64,000 bases of DNA. Origin: Nocardia asiatica NBRC 100129. Its GTDB lineage: Bacteria; Actinomycetota; Actinomycetes; Mycobacteriales; Mycobacteriaceae. The stretch is from positions 1 to 64,000 of the forward strand of contig NZ_BAFS01000209.1 in NCBI RefSeq assembly GCF_000308415.1. Reading direction: 5' to 3'. Of the stretch, positions 51,781-60,919 are shown piece after piece (position 1 is the stretch's first letter; the number at the start of each line of letters is the position of its first letter). The notes under the pieces were generated by a model, which worked only from the letters and a program-made list of their open reading frames with translations, was not told the DNA's origin and did not search any database. The translations under genes were made by a program, and so were the position numbers.

Positions 51781-53132
51781 GAACCGCCTGCCCCCCGCCT
51801 TCTCACATCCAGGTCAAACTCCTCCAACCGTGTGGTCTGAGAGCTTGCCAATTTCCTGCGGAGTTCACGGAACCGTTGCAATGTGGCCTCGTCAGCTCGC
51901 CGGGTTGCAACCTGGTACTCAAGGTCTGCCAGTTCTTCTCGCATCTTCTCTGCACGGCGGGAAAACGGCCGCTCCAACCCGAAGAATTCCGACAGGACAG
52001 CGTCATCTCCCGTGCCATAGACGACCCTGCCGTAGATCTTCTCATCTACTACTTCGGGTGGAACCTGTTCAGTCGGGCCTGGTAGCCGAATCAACCCGCC
52101 AGGGTCGGCGGCTTGGCAGACATAGGGGCTGTGTGTCGTGACGATGAACTGGACGTTGGGAAAGTGAGTCTTGAGCCACTCGCCTATGCGCTGTTGCCAG
52201 GACACATGGAGATGCGCGTCGACCTCGTCTATGAGGACGACCCCGGGATACGGCAAATACGGCCGGGCGCCATCCCGGCGTAGCTCCAGCGTTCCGTAGG
52301 CTGCGTGCATCTGCCGGATGACATCGAGGACGAGTGCGGTGACGGTACGCAAGCCATCACTCATGCGCCGCAGTGCGATGACGGGTCCTTCATCATCGAT
52401 GGACTGCAACCACAGCCCGCGTGAGGTAACCCGCTCTACACGGAAATCGCCGGGCAGCAGCCCATCGTTGATGAGGGCTAGAACCGATTCGAGCAGTTGG
52501 TCGGCTCCGGCCTCGCCTTCAAGCTGGCGCATGCGGATAGATATGAGCCAGTCGACCGACTCTACGAGGGCCGACTCTTCCTGGAATAGAGTGCGTAGGG
52601 CCATAGCTCGGTCGGGGTTCTGCGGATTGCGTTCATACAGACCCGTGCCGCTGAGCCGCCGGAAGGGGCCATACGCCGCGTGAAACCAGCCGGTTGGAGG
52701 CGACGGCGACCAAAGTAGATTGGCGAACCTGCTACCGGTATGTGCCGTAAAACTAACCTGGGTCGGGGGATGATCTTCGGGTGCGAGCGGCTCCCGATCC
52801 GGCTTCCATGTGACTGCTACCGTCACCTGACTAGTGGTCGAAAGAGCTCCGAGGTCGAACTCTGCATCCGCCTGGAGGGCCAACTCGACATAGCCACGGG
52901 TCTGCCCGTATGAGAGATGATCCTCGATCTCGTCGTCTAACTGGCTGGCCCGGTACGGCCCTGCCAGCGCCAAGCCAATCGCCCTCAAGAAAGTTGTTTT
53001 GCCCGAGCCGTTACGCCCAGCTAGCACCGTCCAGCCAGCGAAACCACCATCCGGGCGCGTGAAGTCAAGGTCGCAGGCCCGGGGGCCGTGGAACCCACGT
53101 ACGCCGTCGAACCGGAGCCTTGTCACATACAC
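51777..53132 (-). CDS. ptuA: PtuA-like AAA ATPase (Septu-type defence)
   Basis: 451 residues from GTG 53132 (GGGAAGGG 7 bases upstream); GTG 53216 gives 479. SMC/RecF-like ATPase with VLAGRNGSGKTTFLRAIGLA (Walker A), RRMSDGLRTVTALVLDV (ABC signature-like), GVVLIDEVDAHLH (Walker B) and FIVTTHSPYV (H-loop). No TOPRIM domain follows, which separates it from OLD nucleases. It ends with a charged coiled coil (EKMREELADLEYQVATRRAD). Upstream of the HNH gene with overlap. Confidence 0.8.
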   Translation of the reverse strand: MYVTRLRFDGVRGFHGPRACDLDFTRPDGGFAGWTVLAGRNGSGKTTFLRAIGLALAGPYRASQLDDEIEDHLSYGQTRGYVELALQADAEFDLGALSTTSQVTVAVTWKPDREPLAPEDHPPTQVSFTAHTGSRFANLLWSPSPPTGWFHAAYGPFRRLSGTGLYERNPQNPDRAMALRTLFQEESALVESVDWLISIRMRQLEGEAGADQLLESVLALINDGLLPGDFRVERVTSRGLWLQSIDDEGPVIALRRMSDGLRTVTALVLDVIRQMHAAYGTLELRRDGARPYLPYPGVVLIDEVDAHLHVSWQQRIGEWLKTHFPNVQFIVTTHSPYVCQAADPGGLIRLPGPTEQVPPEVVDEKIYGRVVYGTGDDAVLSEFFGLERPFSRRAEKMREELADLEYQVATRRADEATLQRFRELRRKLASSQTTRLEEFDLDVRRRGAGGS

Positions 53133-53244
53133 CGGACTGCCCTTCCCGTGACCTTCCTGTTCATCCGAGGCCTTGGACCCGCGGCAAACTAACTGCCCAA
53201 CTGTACGGGTGCTCACTGACAGTAGACGACCGCCATCCGGCGGG

Positions 53245-53992
53245 CCTTAATACTGCAACTGCACTCAGGTGAGTGGGTGACCGCGTCGTCGGTAGTGCGA
53301 GAGCCGGGCTTGATGTTGTCGGCGTCGTCGCCAGCGTGACCAGGCCCAGATATGGTCGGCGGGATTGAGTCGGGTCAGCACGAACGCGACCAGCAGGCGC
53401 CGGATCTCCGGTAGCGTAAGCGCGATCATGCCGTCCTCGCTGTCGGCGAGTCGCCCTTTGCAGCAACGGTTTTCGTGGCGGCTAGCCAGGCCAGGGGGGC
53501 GAGCATCGACAGGGTGATGTGGGCATACCAGGCCCCGCCATTTGCGGACCTGGTAGTGGTCGAGCCCGGCCCGGCCCTTGGCCCTGCTGAAACGCTTCTT
53601 CCACGTGCCAGCGCGACCCCGCGATCCAGGCCAGGTCGACCAATCTGGCGGTGGCCGGGCCGTAGCAGAGGTAGTAGGCGATCTCGGCCGGGTTGCCGAT
53701 GCTGCGGCGGGCCAGCAGCCAGTGCCCGCGCCCGGACGCCCAGGTGCCGTCGATCTGGCGGCGTGCCCAGTCGTATTCGCGGGGTCCGTGCGCGCCGACA
53801 CCGACCGACAATGGGTTCCAGGCCCGCCACCAGACCCGACACATACTCACCCGGCCGCCCCCGCGGCTCAGCACGGGTAAACCGTCCCCCAATCCTCACC
53901 GTCAACGAATCCAGCTCGGCCACAGCACGATCCAACACCACCCGACAGATCTACCAGCACCGAACCATACGAGTGCAGTTGCGTTATTAAGG
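53245..53992 (-). mobile_element. Remnant of an IS701-like insertion sequence with both terminal repeats
   Basis: 22-base ends at 53245-53266 and 53971-53992 are inverted with 20 of 22 positions equal, and both carry TTAA at the outer edge, perhaps the target duplication. Inside, minus-strand fragments of the transposase C-terminus appear in several frames: RSIGNPAEIAYYLCYGPA, SRWHVEEAFQQG (catalytic Glu region) and LPEIRRLLVAFVLTRLNP. The 748 bases are about half of a normal 1.3-kb element, so it has an internal deletion and frameshifts and cannot move alone. It separates the Septu-like pair from hsdR. Confidence 0.75.
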
Positions 53993-54094
53993 CTGCGAAG
54001 CGGGTCGTGCATGTGTGCGGAAGTTGGTCTAATGGGTGGAAGACAGGATAGGTGGGCGGAACCGCGTCGTGACGATTGTCCAGAGGGGAGTGCC

Positions 54095-57049
54095 GTGAGC
54101 ACTGCAGGCATGCTGGCGGGCTACGGAGCTGAACGAGTTCTGCGGGAGTCAGGGTGGCGCGTGTGCTCGCCAGCTGAGCGCGACCTCAAATCGGACGCAA
54201 CAGCTGTCCGTACCGATCACCTGGATGCCGACCGCCTCTGCATCTACCTCCTCTACGTTGACAGAGATCTATGTGGACTTGTTGTGGCGGGACCCAATAC
54301 CGCTGACCCCCGCGAACTCATCGCCGAGGCAGACCGACTTGCTGCCCCACTCGCCGAAAAGAACCCCAAACGTGCCTGGCAAGGCCGGCCACTGCCCTTC
54401 CGCTACGGAACCAACGGCGTCGTATGGCGCTTCCGAAATGCCCTCGATACCGAGGCTCTCGATGGCACGCCTGTTCCCGGTGCACCAGAGGGGGGAGCAC
54501 GCGGCCGCCTCGTATTCGCTCCAGCCCGCCCGGCCACAGTCGCACGCTGGAAGCGTGAAGCCTTGCGCGCTCCCGATACGCCGACACTTCGCGCCCGGCT
54601 GCGGCACCTGCCCACCGTTCTCCTCGACCCGAAGCGGCAGCTGTACGACGCGCAACGCCGCGCGATTAAGGGCTTGGAACAATCTCTGGCTGAGGACAAG
54701 CCTCGGGCGCTCATCCAGATGGCGACCGGTGCTGGCAAGACATACACCGTCGTCCAGGCGAGTCACCGGCTACTTGAGCACGCGGGTGCCCACAGGGTGC
54801 TGTTCCTCGTGGACCGCACCAACTTGGGTGACCAAGCCTTCCTTGAGTACCGGGACTTCGTCCCGGCGGACTCCAAGAAACCGTTGCACGAGGAATTTCC
54901 GCTCAAACACCTGACGGGCGGAACATCAGGCCTCGCTGACTCTGACAAAATCGTGATCACCACAATTCAAAAACTGTGGTGCAAGCTGTCGGGCAGCCTC
55001 CTGCCCGAACCAGGCAGTGAAGAGGCGGGCGAGTACGAGGCGAATGGTGCCGGTGGACTCGGTGTCGGCCTTCCCCGCGTCCGCTACTCAGCTGATCTCC
55101 CGCCTGACTACTTCGACTTCATCGTCATCGACGAATGCCACCGTTCTATCTACGGCAGGTGGCGGCCAGTGCTGGAGTACTTCGACGCGCACATCGTGGG
55201 TCTAACTGCGACCCCGATCGGGCCGACGTTCGCCTTCTTCGACGAAAACCTGGTTAGCCAATACACATATGAGGAAGCGGTGGCCGACGAGGTCAATGTG
55301 GATTACGACGTCTACCGGATCTCGACCCGGATCACCCGCGAGGGTTCGACCATCCCGGCTGTGACCGAGACGGTCGCGCCTGACGGGACGATCGAGCAGT
55401 TGAACACGGTTCTGGCCCATGTGGACCGCCTGACGCGCGAACAGCACTGGCATCAGCAGGATGAGGACGACGAGTACACCCCGGCCGAGCTGAATGCCCG
55501 TGTGGAATCCACTAGTCAGATTCGTACGATCATCGGCACCTTCAAGAGCAAGATGTTCAGCGAGATCTTCCCGCCGGACGTGGATCCCGACACTGGCGAC
55601 GTTCTACATGAGCGGACGGTCGTGCCCAAGACATTGATATTCGCGGCCACGGACAAGCACGCGGACACCATCGTTGACGAAGTGTTGCGCGCATGGGGTA
55701 AGGGGGACGACGGGGAAACTGGCTTTTGTAGGAAGATAACCAACACGGCGGCACAGACCGGCAAGGCTATCCGCGATTTCCGCAATAAGCCCGAGATCAG
55801 GATCGCTGTCACAGTCGACATGATCGCCACCGGTACCGACATTCCTGCCCTGGAGTGCCTGGTGTTCATGCGAGATGTTAGAACCTGGTCATATTTCGAG
55901 CAGATGAAGGGCCGCGGAGCCAGAACCATCAAGCCCGAGGACCTGAGGAAGGTCACCGAGGACGCTCTGTGCAAGGACCGCTTCGTGATCGTCGACACTG
56001 TGGGCGTTACTGAACACGCCATGGTCGACGCGCGACCGCTCGTACGGGACGGGCAACTCGAGATGCCGAGCCTGGAGCGACTGCTCAAGGCCTGCGCGGA
56101 AGGACGCCCCCTATCCCCAGACGACGCCGCCACCCTCGCCGGTCGGCTCAGCCGACTCGGGCAGCGGCTCGACGACGAGCAGCTCGCCCAGATCGAGGGA
56201 AGTGCAGGTGGCCGTAAGCTGACAGAGCTAGTGACGGGACTGGTCCTAGCGACTGATCCGGATCGCATCGCGAAGGAACGCGCGCAAACGGCTGTCGAGC
56301 ACAGGACCGAAGCAGGTGTGGAGGAGTCCTTCAGCGATGCCATGCTGGCTGAGGCACTGCGCCCTTTTGTCGAGCTCGAGGCACTGCGGCAGGCTCTGCT
56401 GGAAGCTGCAAGAGCACGCCGCTGGATCAAGATCGACCACCTCAGCCAAGACGGCAATGTGATCGCCGAGGGTGTGACGGACGTCATGCGCGCCGAGCGG
56501 ACGATTCAGGACTGGCGCACCTATATGACAGAGCACCGGGACCGGCTCACCGACCTGCGCATCGCCTTCGAGGAACGGCGGCCTCTGAGGGAGGTGCGGG
56601 ACCGTATCGAGGAGATTCTTGGCGCTGTCCGGTCACCGCAGCAGCGCTGGACCCAGCAGCAGCTCTGGAAAGCGTACGTCGATCTCGGTCTTGCCCGTGC
56701 GGGGCGACGGCGGGGTGCAGGGCTTCCGGAACTATTGTCTGTTCTGCGGTTCGAGCTCGGACTGGACGAAGAGTTCCGGCCGTACCGGGATACTGTCGAG
56801 CTCCGTTTCCAGGAGTGGCTCGCGCGGCAGGAGGCGGCAGGGAGTACCTTCACCGACGAGCAGCAGGCGTGGCTGCGGCGGATCGTAAGCGTCGTAGCCA
56901 CATCGGCTACCGTCTCGGTGGAGGCGCTGGACCAGCATGCGTTGTGCCGGGCAGTCGGTGGCTGGAGCAAGTTCAGGGAGGCGTTCGATGCAGGCCCTCG
57001 GACGCCGGACGAGTTGATCGACGAAATGGATCGGGAGCTGGGTGCATAA
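54095..57049 (+). CDS. hsdR: Type I restriction enzyme subunit R with degenerate nuclease motif
   Basis: 984 residues from GTG 54095 (GAGGGGAG upstream). Helicase/translocase motor intact: MATGAGKTYT (about 210), VIDECHRSIYG (about 345), VGLTATP and later QMKGRGAR. The N-terminal nuclease motif usual in HsdR (D-YLL-VDG-x-x-G-VIEAK) here reads IYLLYVDRDLCGLVVAGPN (about 50-68): the Asp, Glu and Lys are all replaced, although the surrounding fold is conserved. It may translocate without cutting. First gene of an overlapping R-S-M operon. Confidence 0.9.
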   Translation: MSTAGMLAGYGAERVLRESGWRVCSPAERDLKSDATAVRTDHLDADRLCIYLLYVDRDLCGLVVAGPNTADPRELIAEADRLAAPLAEKNPKRAWQGRPLPFRYGTNGVVWRFRNALDTEALDGTPVPGAPEGGARGRLVFAPARPATVARWKREALRAPDTPTLRARLRHLPTVLLDPKRQLYDAQRRAIKGLEQSLAEDKPRALIQMATGAGKTYTVVQASHRLLEHAGAHRVLFLVDRTNLGDQAFLEYRDFVPADSKKPLHEEFPLKHLTGGTSGLADSDKIVITTIQKLWCKLSGSLLPEPGSEEAGEYEANGAGGLGVGLPRVRYSADLPPDYFDFIVIDECHRSIYGRWRPVLEYFDAHIVGLTATPIGPTFAFFDENLVSQYTYEEAVADEVNVDYDVYRISTRITREGSTIPAVTETVAPDGTIEQLNTVLAHVDRLTREQHWHQQDEDDEYTPAELNARVESTSQIRTIIGTFKSKMFSEIFPPDVDPDTGDVLHERTVVPKTLIFAATDKHADTIVDEVLRAWGKGDDGETGFCRKITNTAAQTGKAIRDFRNKPEIRIAVTVDMIATGTDIPALECLVFMRDVRTWSYFEQMKGRGARTIKPEDLRKVTEDALCKDRFVIVDTVGVTEHAMVDARPLVRDGQLEMPSLERLLKACAEGRPLSPDDAATLAGRLSRLGQRLDDEQLAQIEGSAGGRKLTELVTGLVLATDPDRIAKERAQTAVEHRTEAGVEESFSDAMLAEALRPFVELEALRQALLEAARARRWIKIDHLSQDGNVIAEGVTDVMRAERTIQDWRTYMTEHRDRLTDLRIAFEERRPLREVRDRIEEILGAVRSPQQRWTQQQLWKAYVDLGLARAGRRRGAGLPELLSVLRFELGLDEEFRPYRDTVELRFQEWLARQEAAGSTFTDEQQAWLRRIVSVVATSATVSVEALDQHALCRAVGGWSKFREAFDAGPRTPDELIDEMDRELGA

Positions 57050-58649
57050 GGGCGGTAGCGAGGGCTTCAAAGCTGGGAGCTCCAACGAAGGCGCACTGCC
57101 GAACGGGTGGGCACGAGCGAGACTCGCGGACATTCTTAGCCAGCCGACAGCCCAGGGGCGTTCGGTGCGTACAAGTGATGATGATGAGGGTTTTCCGGTC
57201 CTCAGGCTCACAGCGCTGAGGAGCGACCGCATCGATTGCTCTGCATACAAGCTGGGCGATTGGACGGCTGAAGAGGCGGCCCCCTACCTAATCAGGCCTG
57301 GGGACTTCCTAGTCGGTAGAGGAAGTGGAACACTTAGTTTGGTAGGCCGGGGTGCGCTAGTCACGGATGTGCCAGAGCCTGTGGCTTTCCCAGACACTAT
57401 GATTCGTATTCGAAGCTATCCGGACTGGGTTGAGCCGCTGTTCCTGGCGTATCTCTGGAATTCCCCAGTCGTCCGTCGGCAAATCGAGAAGTCAGCGAAG
57501 ACGGGCACCGGCATCCACAAGATCAGCCAGCCCGAAATTCGGGGAATTGAGCTCCCGCTTCCCCCGACGGCCGAGCAACACCGGATCGCCAATGCCCTAA
57601 ACAAGCACATGGCTCGGCTGGATGAGATCGAGGTCTGCCTGCGGGCTGCTCGTCAGCGTCTCGAGACGCTCCGCGACCTCGTCATGACGGCTGCGGCTAC
57701 TGGCGCCCTCGCGGGGGAGGTCAAACAACAAGACATGCCCATCGCGGGCTCCCCAGCAACCACAGACACCCCGCTGCCTCCTCTCGCTGCTGGTTGGCGA
57801 TGGGGCCGGCTTCAGGAGATCGCCGATGTCATCGGTGGCGTCACCAAGGACTCCAAGAATCAGCACGCCCTTGATCAGCGCGAGGTCCCGTATCTGCGTG
57901 TGGCCAATGCCCAGCGCGCACGGTTAGAGCTCGCGCAGGTAGCCACGATCCGCGTTCCACCGAAGACCCTCGAAAAGCTCCGACTTCGTCGCGGTGACCT
58001 ACTGATGACGGAGGGCGGCGATCGGGACAAGCTGGGGCGCGGGTGGATCTGGGAGGACCAGATCGAGGATTGCATCTACCAGAACCACTTGTTTCGTGCA
58101 CGGATTCTGAAGCAGGCTACTCACCCCAAACTCCTTGGCTGGTATGTAAATTCAGCAGCCCGCGCTTGGTTCGAGGCCAATGGCAAGCAAAGTGTGAATC
58201 TTGCTTCTATCAGCATCACCACCGTCAGGCAGCTCCCTGTTCCTCTGCCGCCAGCAGGGGAACAGGAGCAGGCGAAACTCGTCGAGCTCGGGGAGCAGGT
58301 CCTCGCACGCGTGGATCGCTTGATGTCCGTGTGCGATCAGGGTCTCGCTCACTGCGTCGAGCTCCGTAATGCTCTGCTCGAAGAAGCGTTCTCCGGTAGG
58401 CTCATCCCCCAGGACCCGGAGGACGAACCTGCCGAGCATTTCCTCATGCGCATTCGCGCCGAACGCGAGGTGGCTGGGGCCGACCGGAAACCAGCTCGGC
58501 GTCCGGCTGGTATCCAGAGCTCACCACAGCGCCCGGCCATGCCCAAGGTTCTTGCCCGAACGGACATTTCGCCACCAGATTCCTCTACCACTGGGACCCC
58601 CATCGCTGCAGGCGAGCAGACTACCCTTCCCCTGGAGTTCACCGCATGA
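57042..58649 (+). CDS. hsdS: Type I restriction-modification specificity subunit S
   Basis: 535 residues from GTG 57042, overlapping the hsdR stop by 8 bases. Two target-recognition domains (about 20-170 and 255-410), each followed by a conserved helical spacer: PLPPTAEQHRIANALNKHMA and PLPPAGEQEQAKLVELGEQV. It sets the bipartite DNA site; the sequence of the site cannot be read from the protein. A Pro/Ser-rich C-terminal tail (about 460-535) is longer than usual. Confidence 0.92.
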   Translation: MHKGGSEGFKAGSSNEGALPNGWARARLADILSQPTAQGRSVRTSDDDEGFPVLRLTALRSDRIDCSAYKLGDWTAEEAAPYLIRPGDFLVGRGSGTLSLVGRGALVTDVPEPVAFPDTMIRIRSYPDWVEPLFLAYLWNSPVVRRQIEKSAKTGTGIHKISQPEIRGIELPLPPTAEQHRIANALNKHMARLDEIEVCLRAARQRLETLRDLVMTAAATGALAGEVKQQDMPIAGSPATTDTPLPPLAAGWRWGRLQEIADVIGGVTKDSKNQHALDQREVPYLRVANAQRARLELAQVATIRVPPKTLEKLRLRRGDLLMTEGGDRDKLGRGWIWEDQIEDCIYQNHLFRARILKQATHPKLLGWYVNSAARAWFEANGKQSVNLASISITTVRQLPVPLPPAGEQEQAKLVELGEQVLARVDRLMSVCDQGLAHCVELRNALLEEAFSGRLIPQDPEDEPAEHFLMRIRAEREVAGADRKPARRPAGIQSSPQRPAMPKVLARTDISPPDSSTTGTPIAAGEQTTLPLEFTA

Positions 58650-60208
58650 AGTTGGAAGCCCGCCGTCTGGTCGACCGTCTCTGGAACTATTGCAACGTCC
58701 TGCGCGACGATGGAGTATCGAGCCTTGAGTACTTGGAGCAGCTCAGTTTCCTAGTATTTCTCAAAATGGCGGCCGAGATGGAGGCAGCCGACAAGACCCT
58801 CCCCCAACATAAGCGCCGACACGTTCTGCCGGACACCGAAGAGTGGCGCGATCGCGGGTGGTCAGAACTGCTCGACCTTACGGGTACAGCCTTGGAGGAG
58901 GCGTATACTCAGCTGCTCACTGATCTTGGCAAGCATGGGGAGGATCAAAACACCACTCTGGGCCTGATCTTCTACCGCGCCCGCAACCGCCTTCAGAATC
59001 CAGCCAACCTGCGCCGCCTCATCGTCGATCTGATAGACAAAGAGGATTGGTTCAGCGCTAGCAAGGACATCAAGGGCGATGCCTATGAGGCACTGATCGC
59101 CCGCAGCGCCGAGGACACCAAGGCCGGTGCGGGCCAGTACTTCACCCCTCGAGTGCTTACCGAGTCGATCGTGCGCTGCATGCGGCCGACCCCTGACGAC
59201 ACCATCACCGACCCAGCCTGTGGCACCGGCGGCTTTTTGCTCGCCGCGCACGATTACATCGTGCAGGAATACGGCGACCAAATGTCTACGGAAGAGTCAG
59301 CTCGTTTCGATGAGGGCGCGATCTGGGGCACCGAACTTGTCCCGGCAACCGCCCGCCTCGCTGCGATGAACCTCCTCCTGCACAAGATCGGCAGACCCGA
59401 TGGCAAGCCCCTGATCCACGTGGAGGACGCACTCTCCAAGCCGCCTGCCAGGCGCGCCTCGTTGGTCCTCGCCAATCCACCCTTCGGTAAGAAGTCCTCG
59501 ATCGTGATCACCAACGACAATGGTTCGGTCGGTCGCGAGAACACCTCGTATCACCGAAGGGACTTCTGGGAGTCCACAACCAACAAGCAGTTCAACTTCG
59601 TCCAGCATATAGCGAACTTGCTCACCGATAAGGGGCGTGCTGCTGTCATCGTTCCCGATAACGTCCTCTTCGAAGTCGGGCGGGGCACTAGCATTCGCCG
59701 TGAACTGCTCAAGCGGTACAACCTTCACACCATGCTTCGTCTTCCCGACGGCATCTTCTACGCGGGTGGGGTCAAGGCGAACGTGCTTTTCTTCAATTCG
59801 GCCCCATCTCGCCGCAGTGACGATGAGCCCCCGCGCACCGTGAAGCTGTGGGTGTATGACATGCGTACCGGCAACCGCTTCACACTGAAGCAGAATCCGT
59901 TACTACCAAGCCATCTGGTGGATTTCGAAAAGCGCGCGTTCGGGGTCGGTGAATGCGACCTTGACGTTGCCATCGCCCGTCGTGAACCCTCGGGACGCTT
60001 CCAGGTGTTCGACGGTGCCGAACTGGTAGCTACGAAGGACGTGAATCTCGACATCGGGCTGATCGAACGGGATGCAGTGACGGGCAAGTCCCTGAGCGAG
60101 CTGACAGTCGCACTGTCCGCCGACTTGCGCGGAGCGCTATGTGAACTGGTGGATCTGGCGGCCGAATTGAATATAGAGCTCCCGCCACCAACGCTTGAAA
60201 CGACGTAA
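58646..60208 (+). CDS. hsdM: Type I restriction-modification DNA methyltransferase subunit M
   Basis: 520 residues; ATG overlaps the hsdS stop (ATGA). N-terminal helical domain, then SAM motif I DPACGTGGFLLAAHDYI and catalytic NPPF (LVLANPPFGKK), giving N6-methyladenine. AGQYFTPRVLTESIVRCMRP before motif I is typical of HsdM. Complete and apparently functional, so the host is modified even if HsdR cannot cut. Last gene of the operon. Confidence 0.94.
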   Translation: MKLEARRLVDRLWNYCNVLRDDGVSSLEYLEQLSFLVFLKMAAEMEAADKTLPQHKRRHVLPDTEEWRDRGWSELLDLTGTALEEAYTQLLTDLGKHGEDQNTTLGLIFYRARNRLQNPANLRRLIVDLIDKEDWFSASKDIKGDAYEALIARSAEDTKAGAGQYFTPRVLTESIVRCMRPTPDDTITDPACGTGGFLLAAHDYIVQEYGDQMSTEESARFDEGAIWGTELVPATARLAAMNLLLHKIGRPDGKPLIHVEDALSKPPARRASLVLANPPFGKKSSIVITNDNGSVGRENTSYHRRDFWESTTNKQFNFVQHIANLLTDKGRAAVIVPDNVLFEVGRGTSIRRELLKRYNLHTMLRLPDGIFYAGGVKANVLFFNSAPSRRSDDEPPRTVKLWVYDMRTGNRFTLKQNPLLPSHLVDFEKRAFGVGECDLDVAIARREPSGRFQVFDGAELVATKDVNLDIGLIERDAVTGKSLSELTVALSADLRGALCELVDLAAELNIELPPPTLETT

Positions 60209-60725
60209 CAAGCATCCGGAGTCCCTGAGTCGACTTCACCGACACCCCTGCCCGGATGGCGAGAAACGCTGCGGTGTGGCGCAACTCGTGCGGGTTGAGA
60301 CCTGCGGGCACACAGGCCGTCTTCGACTCGCGCCCGGCGGTTCCACCAGTCGCGCCGGACATTGCGCAGCCGCAGCGGCTCGCCGTTGGCGGCGGGGAAC
60401 ACCAACTCATGCGGAGCCCTGTCCTCGGTCAGCTCCGTGATCATCGCCATAACCGACTTCGGCACCGCCACGTCGCGCGCCTTCCCGGTCTTGGTAGAGC
60501 CGTAGACCATCTCGCCGTTCACCTGCGTGACCGACCGATACACGCGCAGCCGCGAGCGCAGCACGTTCACGTCGGTGACCCGCAGCGCTGCCGCCTCGCC
60601 GAACCGCAGCCCGGTGTAGGCGAGGACGTAGACCAGCACCCGGCGCGCGTCGGCCGCGTTGAGCTGCGCGGCGTAGCGCTTCTCGCCGATCTTCTCGGCG
60701 TCGGCGGTGACGGTGCCCGCCGCCT
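60205..60725 (-). pseudogene. Tyrosine recombinase remnant
   Basis: Catalytic-domain pieces on the minus strand: VLVYVLAYTGLRFGEAAALR (catalytic Arg), STKTGKARDVAVPKSV, then after a frameshift near 60,330 GLNPHELRHTAAFLAIRAG (HxLRH). The final GH box and Tyr are missing: the remnant stops at the end of hsdM. Different from the element integrase at 26829, so it comes from another element. Confidence 0.7.
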
Positions 60726-60919
60726 TCGACGAACTTCGTCATCTACGACCGCGCTCAGGTGCTCACCGAGACCTTGAGCGCCGAGCTGACCAACACGCGC
60801 CCATCCGAAATCCCCTTGCACGAGAGAAACTTTTCGCCGTGCTTGCCGAGCAGGCCGCCTACAACGAGGCCGCCCGAGCGCTCATCGCGGCTGCGCTGGA
60901 GCGGCGCGCGAGCCTCTAG
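60725..60919 (+). pseudogene. Short gene remnant, unknown
   Basis: Protein-like sequence in two frames: VIYDRAQVLTETLSAELTNT then, after a frameshift near 60,820, KLFAVLAEQAAYNEAARALI ending at 60919. Not recognised. Probably the end of a decayed gene. Confidence 0.3.

Noticed and set aside
54225..54914. Frameshift as the explanation for the missing HsdR nuclease motif
   Set aside because: The alternative frame does not contain a D-YLL-VIEAK-like motif; the annotated frame keeps the surrounding YLLYVD sequence, so the residues were substituted, not shifted.
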